A stretch of DNA of 12,297 nt from Methylococcaceae bacterium. Lineage in GTDB: Bacteria; Pseudomonadota; Gammaproteobacteria; Methylococcales; Methylomonadaceae. A program made the position numbers and the translations under genes. The notes beneath the pieces were generated by a model. That model was not told the DNA's origin, did no database searches, and saw only the letters and a program-made list of their open reading frames with translations. Shown here one piece after another: positions 7,047-12,297 of the stretch (position 1 is the first letter of the stretch; every line of letters starts with the position of its first letter). The DNA lies in contig CANKON010000017.1 in assembly GCA_947484105.1 (NCBI GenBank), forward strand, positions 1 through 12,297. Reading direction: 5' to 3'.

Positions 7047-8986
7047 GATTTTCCCCAAGTGTTTTCAAAAATAAAATCCGCAACGTCAGCTCGCGTCGCC
7101 CAACTTTCTTGTTCTAACATTGGTTTTTCGTAAAATTCTTTTACATAACCCAAACACAAAATTGCTAACGGTTTACTGTCAACAGGCATTTTTAACAAGG
7201 TTTTTAAGGCTTCGAGTTCAAACATCGACACCCAGCCAAGTCCTAACCCTTCGGCTCGCGCGGCAAGCCACATATTTTGAATCGCGCATGAAAGCGAGGC
7301 AATATCCATTTCAGGCAATGTGCGTCGCCCAAAAATATGTTTTTCACGCTGTTCACAAAGAGCCGCCACAATCACTTCACCGCATTCTAAGATGCCTTCA
7401 ACTTTTAATTTCATAAATTCATCGTCTCGTTCACCCAAAGCTTGCGCGGTCAGAATCCGTTCTTGTTCAACGAGCGCGTAAATTTGTGCTTTTAATTCCT
7501 GTGAGCTAACTCGAATAAATCGCCACGGTTGCATAAACCCCACGCTTGGTGCGTGATGAGCGGCTTGAAATAGTCGATTAAGCACATCACTAGAAATCGA
7601 TTTTGGTAAAAAATGGCGCATATCGCGGCGTTCGTAAATCGCTTTGTAAATCGCATTTTGTTCAGCCGTTGAAAAAGAATGTGTAGATTTTAGATTGGCT
7701 AAATTTGGAAATAACGCCTTCACGCCAAGCAGATTAAAATGAAAATAAAAATGCACATACGACGCAACGACGCTGCCATGTTGATAAATACCCTCACCTA
7801 TTCGCTCATCGGGAGATTTGGCATTTGAAATCGGCGTAAGTGGCGTTTGGAACGTTGAATAATGAAATGTGTGACCGCGAAAAACCTGCTGATTGAACGT
7901 CACTTCTTGTAATCCAAGAGCCGATAATTTTTTTTGCATCGTCACAACGCCAGGCAAAATCCCGAGCATTTCATGTTCTACGCCGTTTGTGTCAATTAAC
8001 GTTTCGCTCAAGTACAACATGCCACCACATTCCGCAAATAACGGTTTGTTTTGCTCAACATGATGTTTTAACGCGGCTCGCATGGGCTGATTTTCACTTA
8101 ACGCGGTGGCGTGCAATTCTGGATAACCGCCAACTAAATACACTGCGTCCACGTCGGGCAATACGCTATCTTTTAACGGTGAAAAGAAATAAATTTTTGC
8201 GCCCAATTCTTGCAAACATTCCACATTTTTTTCATACAAAAAACAAAACGCTTCATCGCGTGCAATTGCAATTTTTTTACCTGCAAAATCGGTAAACATT
8301 TTCTGTTGTTGCGCGGTTGAGTAGAACGTCACGGATTCTGGCAATTCGCGCAAATCGGATTTTTCAATTTCATCGGCTAACAAATCCAATCTTTTTTCTA
8401 AATCAGAAAATTCGCTTGCCATTTGCAAACCCAAATGTCGCTCTGGGAAAGAAAAATTGTCATTACGCGCGATTGCTGCAACGCGAATCGATTTCGATAC
8501 CGCAGAACGCACCAATTCAGCGTGATAAGGCGAGGCAACGCGATTAGCAACCGCATTTTTTAAAACTAATTCAGGGCAAAATGTGGCAAGTCCATGCAAA
8601 ACGGCGGCAAAAGTTTGTGCCATTACACTGGCATCGATGACTGCGAGCAATGGCACACCAAATCGTTTCGCCAAATCCGCGCTGCTGGGTTTTCCATCAA
8701 ACAAGCCCATTGCTCCTTCAATTAACAATAAATCAGAGTTTGCTGCCGCTTCATAAAGTAATTGTTGGCAATGCGTATCGCCCATCATCCATGTGTCTAA
8801 GTTATAAACAGCTCGCCCAGATGCCATTGAAAGAATTGTCGGATCGATAAAATCTGCGCCCGTTTTGAAACATCGAACACGCAACCCTTCGCGCGTGAAA
8901 TAGCGAGCCAATGCTGCCGTAATCGAAGTTTTGCCATGACCCGAAGCGGGAGCAGTGATGAAAAGAGCAGGACATTTTGTAGTCAT
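7043..8986 (-). CDS. Fused cobyrinate a,c-diamide synthase (CobB/CbiA) and 5,6-dimethylbenzimidazole synthase (BluB)
   Basis: The 647-residue protein joins two cobalamin enzymes. Residues 1 to about 430 are CobB/CbiA, which amidates the a and c side chains of (hydrogeno)cobyrinate with glutamine and ATP. They include a P-loop-like APASGHGKTS (12-21), the synthetase core KTGADFIDP (41-49) and LLLIEGAMGLFDG (86-98), and a class I glutaminase half with nucleophile C320 in FAECGGMLYL and histidine H412 in SYVHFYF. Residues from about 440 are BluB, a flavin-dependent nitroreductase-fold enzyme that uses O2 to break FMNH2 down to DMB: IYERRDMRHFLP (450-461), HHAPSVGFMQPWRF (477-490) and EGLGLGWVSMFE (579-590). 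No frameshift separates the halves. The ATG at 8986 is preferred over TTG 8995; neither has a clear ribosome site. It lies 18 nt after cbiB and overlaps cobT. Confidence 0.94.
   Translation of the reverse strand: MTTKCPALFITAPASGHGKTSITAALARYFTREGLRVRCFKTGADFIDPTILSMASGRAVYNLDTWMMGDTHCQQLLYEAAANSDLLLIEGAMGLFDGKPSSADLAKRFGVPLLAVIDASVMAQTFAAVLHGLATFCPELVLKNAVANRVASPYHAELVRSAVSKSIRVAAIARNDNFSFPERHLGLQMASEFSDLEKRLDLLADEIEKSDLRELPESVTFYSTAQQQKMFTDFAGKKIAIARDEAFCFLYEKNVECLQELGAKIYFFSPLKDSVLPDVDAVYLVGGYPELHATALSENQPMRAALKHHVEQNKPLFAECGGMLYLSETLIDTNGVEHEMLGILPGVVTMQKKLSALGLQEVTFNQQVFRGHTFHYSTFQTPLTPISNAKSPDERIGEGIYQHGSVVASYVHFYFHFNLLGVKALFPNLANLKSTHSFSTAEQNAIYKAIYERRDMRHFLPKSISSDVLNRLFQAAHHAPSVGFMQPWRFIRVSSQELKAQIYALVEQERILTAQALGERDDEFMKLKVEGILECGEVIVAALCEQREKHIFGRRTLPEMDIASLSCAIQNMWLAARAEGLGLGWVSMFELEALKTLLKMPVDSKPLAILCLGYVKEFYEKPMLEQESWATRADVADFIFENTWGKS
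7052..7056 (-). promoter_or_regulatory. Ribosome binding site of cobT
   Basis: On the minus strand GGGGA (7056-7052) stands 5 nt before the ATG at 7046. It lies inside the last codons of the upstream fused cobB-bluB gene. This site decides between the ATG at 7046 and the in-frame TTG at 7058, in favour of the ATG. Confidence 0.7.
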
Positions 8987-9004
8987 TATTGACAATTATT
9001 TGGG

Positions 9005-9901
9005 TTAAAAGTGATTTAAAGCAGCGATACTAAGGAATGTGAGAATGACCACATCAAGCCGCCAACGTAAGGTTAATGCTTTTTCAATTGTGGCGTGTGA
9101 AATCGGGTTAAGTGCATCGCCTAACGTAGGTTTGAGTTTTACTTTTCCGTGATAGTGCGCCGCGCCCCCAAGTGTAATGTTCAAACTGCCTGCTAACGCA
9201 GCAATTGGATAACCTGCATTTGGACTGTCTAATTTATGCCCGTCACGCCACAACATTTTCAAACTGTGTTTTTTATTCGGTAGCAAAATTGCGATTAAGA
9301 TCGCTGTCAAACGTGCGGGAATATAATTTGCCCAATCGTCTAAACGCGCAGCGATTTTTCCAAATTTTTCATAACGCACCGTGCGATAACCAATCATGGA
9401 ATCCAATGTGTTGATTGCTTTGTAAATGGCAATGCCCGATAAACCAAACAGCGTCAAATAAAATAAGGGCGCAATCACGCCGTCACTTAAATTTTCTGCC
9501 CACGTTTCCAATGCCGCTTTGTAAGCGTCGTTTTCAGTCATATTTTCTGTGTCACGACTAACTAAATGGCTAACGGCATTTTGTGGATTATCACTCTTTG
9601 CCACATTTTCAACACTTGAATACAACATATTCATCGCCAAACCACTCGAAGCACAAATCGCTAACACAAAAAATTGCAAATTTTCTGGTAACAACGCGCT
9701 GAATTGAATCACACAAAAACTCACCCACCACGTCGCCAAAATCAAACTTAAAACTAAAATTGCACCGCGTAAAATGCTGTTTTGATAAAAACGTTTTTCA
9801 AATTCATGAATGAAATCGCCCATAAACATCACGGGATGTTTGCACGGTAATTCGCCAAAAATTTTATCGATTAAATAGGCAGCTAACGTGAGTTCAAACA
9901 T
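9005..9901 (-). CDS. cbiB: Adenosylcobinamide-phosphate synthase, integral membrane
   Basis: CbiB (CobD in Pseudomonas naming) attaches (R)-1-amino-2-propanol phosphate, or aminopropanol, to adenosylcobyric acid in the cytoplasmic membrane. The 298 residues are slightly shorter than many homologues. Family blocks are CKHPVMFMGDFI (20-31), VSRDTEN (114-120), ETWAENLSDGVIAPLFY (132-148), NTLDSMIGYRTVRYEKFG (164-181), DDWANYIPARLTA (188-200) and DSPNAGYPIAALAG (225-238). Hydrophobic stretches at about 45-70, 76-95, 140-162 and 196-208 fit membrane helices. Its start overlaps the end of the upstream aminotransferase-family gene by 8 nt. That gene's product supplies the aminopropanol phosphate, so the order fits consecutive steps. 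Confidence 0.95.
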   Translation of the reverse strand: MFELTLAAYLIDKIFGELPCKHPVMFMGDFIHEFEKRFYQNSILRGAILVLSLILATWWVSFCVIQFSALLPENLQFFVLAICASSGLAMNMLYSSVENVAKSDNPQNAVSHLVSRDTENMTENDAYKAALETWAENLSDGVIAPLFYLTLFGLSGIAIYKAINTLDSMIGYRTVRYEKFGKIAARLDDWANYIPARLTAILIAILLPNKKHSLKMLWRDGHKLDSPNAGYPIAALAGSLNITLGGAAHYHGKVKLKPTLGDALNPISHATIEKALTLRWRLDVVILTFLSIAALNHF

Positions 9902-10904
9902 GAATGGATGCCAAAGCGTTAGCTAATTTTTCAATATCCGTTTGCGATTTCACCGCAAAACGAATGTCATTTGAGTATAAAAAATCAAAACTGTCGCATT
10001 TACGAATCAAAATTTTGGACTGTGCCAATTTTTTTTGTAAATTTAAATTTTCGTTTTTTATACGGGCTAAAACGAAATTAGCTTTCCCCTCATAAAACGT
10101 ATCAAACAAATTTGAATTCATTAACACTTGCTCAAGCCTCGCGCGTAAGCGTTTAGTTTCAATTCGAGTTTGTTCGATAAACGCCGTATTTTTTAACGCA
10201 GCCTGCATATAAATGTTGTCAAACGTCGAAATGCGCCAAGAGGATTCATAAGCACCAGTATTTTCAAGGTATGGCGCGGCGATAAAACCGACTCGAACGC
10301 CCGCGCAACCGTAAAATTTACACAACGATTTCACGACAAAAAGTTTCTTATATTCACCAATAAACTGCATCATTGATGGCGCATCACAAAAATCTAAAAA
10401 TGATTCATCAATGAGAATTGTGCAGTTTTTTGCTTTCCAATGAGCAACCAAAGCTAACAAGTCATACAGTTTGCCATCAGGCGTAGAAGGATTTACGAAA
10501 ATAATCGTGCTGTTTTCGGGAACGGGTGTGAACAAATCATCGTTAAAACGATTGATAATGTGCAAATTGCAATTTAATGATTCAGCAACACGCTCATAAT
10601 CACTAAATATCGGCCCATAAAGCACTAAATTTTCAGGTTTCAAAAGCCGAAGTAAGGCAAAAATTGCCGCACTCGCACCATTGAAAACTTCAATTCCAAC
10701 ATCTTTTGGTAATGCGTAATGCTGTTTTATAGCGTATTTTAAATCGGTGTAATTTGGATCAGCGTAAGGCTGAAGATTAAGCGGCAATTCTCGCCAATCA
10801 ACGGCTTGCTTAAAATGAATGTTGGACGAAAAATCGATAATTTCGTTTGCATCGCAACCTAATTCGTCTGCGAAAGCGTAAATGTTGCCGCCGTGAAAAT
10901 TCAT
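9894..10904 (-). CDS. cobD: PLP-dependent threonine-phosphate decarboxylase (CobD/CobC aminotransferase-fold family)
   Basis: This 336-residue protein is a class I/II aminotransferase-fold enzyme of the type found in cobalamin operons, where it decarboxylates L-threonine O-3-phosphate to (R)-1-amino-2-propanol phosphate for CbiB. It has the family's N-terminal HGGNIYAFA (4-12) and DFSSNIH (24-30). Other motifs are NPSTPDGK (138-145, a variant of NPxNPTG), the PLP-ring aspartate in LIDESFLDF (D166), the Schiff-base lysine in SLCKFYGCAGVRVGF (K196) and a C-terminal DIRFAVKS carrying the carboxylate-binding arginine. Naming is confusing: it is CobD in Salmonella and CobC in Pseudomonas denitrificans, and distinct from the phosphatase CobC at 4724-5287. 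Confusion with histidinol-phosphate aminotransferase is possible from sequence alone, but the position next to cbiB makes the cobalamin role likely. The start has no clear ribosome site and lies only 16 nt past the U-run of a terminator. Confidence 0.9.
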   Translation of the reverse strand: MNFHGGNIYAFADELGCDANEIIDFSSNIHFKQAVDWRELPLNLQPYADPNYTDLKYAIKQHYALPKDVGIEVFNGASAAIFALLRLLKPENLVLYGPIFSDYERVAESLNCNLHIINRFNDDLFTPVPENSTIIFVNPSTPDGKLYDLLALVAHWKAKNCTILIDESFLDFCDAPSMMQFIGEYKKLFVVKSLCKFYGCAGVRVGFIAAPYLENTGAYESSWRISTFDNIYMQAALKNTAFIEQTRIETKRLRARLEQVLMNSNLFDTFYEGKANFVLARIKNENLNLQKKLAQSKILIRKCDSFDFLYSNDIRFAVKSQTDIEKLANALASIHV

Positions 10905-10920
10905 ATTTATTAGGAAATTA

Positions 10921-10952
10921 AAAAAAGCGACTTACAAAATCTGCAAGCCGCT
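10921..10952 (-). terminator. Intrinsic (rho-independent) terminator downstream of btuM
   Basis: Read on the minus strand, AGCGGCTTGCA (10952-10942) pairs over all 11 positions with TGTAAGTCGCT (10936-10926) around a 5-nt loop, and a run of T follows (10925-10920). Two of the pairs are G-U in RNA. On the plus strand these become A-C mismatches, so the hairpin works in the direction of btuM and not the reverse. It starts 14 nt after the btuM stop codon. It separates the uptake genes (btuB, btuM) from the synthesis genes, unless transcription reads through. Confidence 0.85.
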
Positions 10953-10965
10953 CATTTTTGAAAAA

Positions 10966-11535
10966 TTACGCAGCTTTACGCGCCATCAATTCAGGTAACA
11001 TTTTTGCAACTTTTACCGCTGTAAATCCAGCAATCACATACATCAATGCATAACCTGTGTAAGGCGCGTAATAATGAGACACTCGTTCGGCATATTGCGC
11101 GAAATCTGTTTGTGAGAATTTTCCCGATAACCAATAAAAACTGCCGTTTGAAAGTAAAAAAGCCGTTGTAATTGAGGTTAATAATGTCGCCATGGCAGAA
11201 ATCGACAACGTTAATTCTGTGCCTTGCATTGATGTCAATTTGGCAGATAAACGTCCACCAAACCACATTGCAAAATACGTTGGAACTAAGAAAACGTAAG
11301 CAGGTGAAACACAAAAATCGCTCACTCCCAACTGTGAAATTGCAACGTAATCGAGCAAACCTGCTTCAAGCAACAACGCAACAAAAAAAGCGCGTGAATT
11401 GAAAAATAAACCCGCTAAAAAAAATACCGCCAATGATGCATCAGGCAATGAAAACGCATCACCAAAATGGTGCATTCTCGTTGCGCCCATTAAGGCAATT
11501 AAAGGTAAATAACGATAAATCTGTTTTGTATTCAT
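10966..11535 (-). CDS. btuM: BtuM-type cobalamin transporter (solitary ECF S-component-like membrane protein)
   Basis: The 189-residue, strongly hydrophobic protein has about six membrane segments (roughly 8-20, 33-45, 48-66, 78-92, 107-128 and 158-178) and positively charged ends. BtuM proteins are small vitamin B12 transporters of Gram-negative bacteria related to ECF S-components. The characterised Thiobacillus denitrificans member binds cobalt through a cysteine and removes cyanide from cyanocobalamin. The signature here is MHHFGDAFSLPDASLAVFF (21-39) and DFCVSPAY (73-80). H23, D62, C75 and Y80 have the same mutual spacing as the H28, D67, C80 and Y85 I recall for that protein; this comparison is from memory, not an alignment. 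It starts 12 nt after btuB, with a GAG element before the ATG, and is followed by a terminator. That fits an outer-membrane/inner-membrane uptake pair. No ECF module genes are in the window. Confidence 0.8.
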   Translation of the reverse strand: MNTKQIYRYLPLIALMGATRMHHFGDAFSLPDASLAVFFLAGLFFNSRAFFVALLLEAGLLDYVAISQLGVSDFCVSPAYVFLVPTYFAMWFGGRLSAKLTSMQGTELTLSISAMATLLTSITTAFLLSNGSFYWLSGKFSQTDFAQYAERVSHYYAPYTGYALMYVIAGFTAVKVAKMLPELMARKAA

Positions 11536-11547
11536 AAAATTTCTCGG

Positions 11548-12297
11548 TTAATTGTTGTAATGAATTGAGACAAAAAAGTTTCTGTCCGCCATGTTGTAAG
11601 TATTCACGGTTTGATAATTTTTATCGAGCAAATTATTGAGTTTCGCACTTAACATCCAATTTTTGTTGAAATGATAAGCAGAACGTAAATCCACGGTTAC
11701 AAAACCATCGACAGACGTTTTGTTTGCGGTGTCGCTAAAACGATTACCTTGCGCAATTATCGCCGCGCCTAAGTCAATATCTGCAAACGATTTCGACAAA
11801 TCAAACGCTAATGTTTTATCTGCACGACTTACCAAACGATTACCATTTTGTTTATTTTCAGGATTGAGTAAATTCATCGTCAATTTTGGATGAAAACCAT
11901 GAATTTCCGTACCAATTTCGGCTTCAATGCCTTCAATTTTCGCTTTATCTACATTTTGTGGTCGCCAATTTCCAGTTGCGTCGGGAACCCAGCTAATTAA
12001 ATTATCCACGTCGATATGATAAGCGCGTAATTCCCATTGTCCCCAATTGTGGTCGCCCACTAAACCCACTTCATACGATTTTGATTCTTCAGGTTTTAAA
12101 TTTGGATTGCCTGCATTGGGAAAATACAATTGGTTAAATGTGGGTGCTTTAAACGCATTCCCAAAATTCGCTAACGCGCTAATACCATGTTGCCAATTGA
12201 AACGCCAGCCAACGCTTCCTGTCACATAATCGCCAAACGCTTGATTTTCATCCCAACGCACCGACGCATTTATAAAATGATTTTCCAAAAAACGGCT
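11548..12297 (-). CDS. btuB: TonB-dependent vitamin B12 receptor BtuB, C-terminal part (partial)
   Basis: The reading frame runs off the right edge: it is open to base 12297, and the TTG at 12288 is an internal Leu codon, not a start. The visible 249 residues are the last third of an outer-membrane beta-barrel. They contain the typical TonB-dependent receptor sequence NFGNAFKAPTFNQLYFP followed by GNPNLKPEESKSYEVGL, alternating amphipathic strands, and a final LNNLLDKNYQTVNTYNMADR segment very like the end of BtuB. Neighbouring btuM and the cobalamin synthesis genes support B12 or other corrinoids as the ligand. The signal peptide, TonB box and plug domain lie outside the window, as does any cobalamin riboswitch. 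The protein ends HYNN, without the aromatic last residue usual for barrel proteins. Confidence 0.9.
   Translation of the reverse strand, partial: SRFLENHFINASVRWDENQAFGDYVTGSVGWRFNWQHGISALANFGNAFKAPTFNQLYFPNAGNPNLKPEESKSYEVGLVGDHNWGQWELRAYHIDVDNLISWVPDATGNWRPQNVDKAKIEGIEAEIGTEIHGFHPKLTMNLLNPENKQNGNRLVSRADKTLAFDLSKSFADIDLGAAIIAQGNRFSDTANKTSVDGFVTVDLRSAYHFNKNWMLSAKLNNLLDKNYQTVNTYNMADRNFFVSIHYNN

Noticed and set aside
7047..7058. TTG start for cobT at 7058
   Set aside because: The ATG at 7046 has a GGGGA site at 5 nt and an ATGA overlap with the upstream stop.
7987..8547. Plus-strand frames opposite cobB-bluB
   Set aside because: They are antisense to well-conserved catalytic sequence, with no motif or start signal.
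8987..8995. TTG start for cobB-bluB at 8995
   Set aside because: An in-frame ATG follows three codons later, and the extra residues add nothing to the family alignment; no ribosome site favours the TTG.
10905..11547. Cobalamin riboswitch or B12 box near btuM or the aminotransferase gene
   Set aside because: The non-coding gaps are 61 and 12 nt, too short for the aptamer. Any riboswitch would be upstream of btuB outside the window.
12286..12288. TTG at 12288 as the start of a short receptor-like protein
   Set aside because: The frame continues open to the window edge and the sequence is internal BtuB barrel, so the gene is simply cut off.

Overview
The window is AT-rich, tightly packed bacterial DNA; G+C is near 40% by eye. 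It carries lpxB (lipid A synthesis) and a TonB-dependent BtuB-type receptor, so the cell is Gram-negative with an outer membrane. The protein families look most like a low-GC gammaproteobacterium. A Thiotrichales/Beggiatoa-like source is possible, but that is a guess I cannot test here. I see no mobile elements, RNA genes, CRISPR array or foreign-looking segment.

Left part (1-4720, + strand): five genes in a row separated by only 2-8 nt, probably one transcript that begins before the window. They are the C-terminal end of a protein with an HPt phosphotransfer domain, a REC/HD-GYP response regulator (predicted cyclic-di-GMP phosphodiesterase), lpxB, a membrane-anchored LtaS/MdoB-type alkaline-phosphatase-superfamily transferase, and cobU (adenosylcobinamide kinase/guanylyltransferase).

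Right part (4724-12297, - strand, read right to left): a cobalamin uptake and synthesis cluster. It starts with the 3' part of btuB (cut by the window end) and btuM, a solitary ECF-type S-component predicted to carry B12 across the inner membrane. A strong intrinsic terminator hairpin follows. After it come a CobD/CobC-type aminotransferase homologue (threonine-phosphate decarboxylase), cbiB, a fused cobB-bluB gene, cobT, cobS and the alpha-ribazole phosphatase gene cobC. The last six genes overlap or nearly touch and look translationally coupled. The two gene strings converge, with only 3 nt between the cobU and cobC stop codons.

How the genes work together: BtuB and BtuM import corrinoids. 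CobB amidates the corrin ring. The CobD-type enzyme makes aminopropanol phosphate and CbiB attaches it. CobU activates the product to AdoCbi-GDP. BluB makes the lower-ligand base DMB, CobT activates it to alpha-ribazole phosphate, and CobS joins the two halves, with CobC removing the phosphate. Within the window the nucleotide-loop branch is therefore essentially complete. The corrin-ring genes, the adenosyltransferase and cobyric acid synthase are not here. BluB needs oxygen, which points to an aerobic or microaerobic lifestyle. No cobalamin riboswitch is visible; if there is one it should lie upstream of btuB, beyond the right edge.
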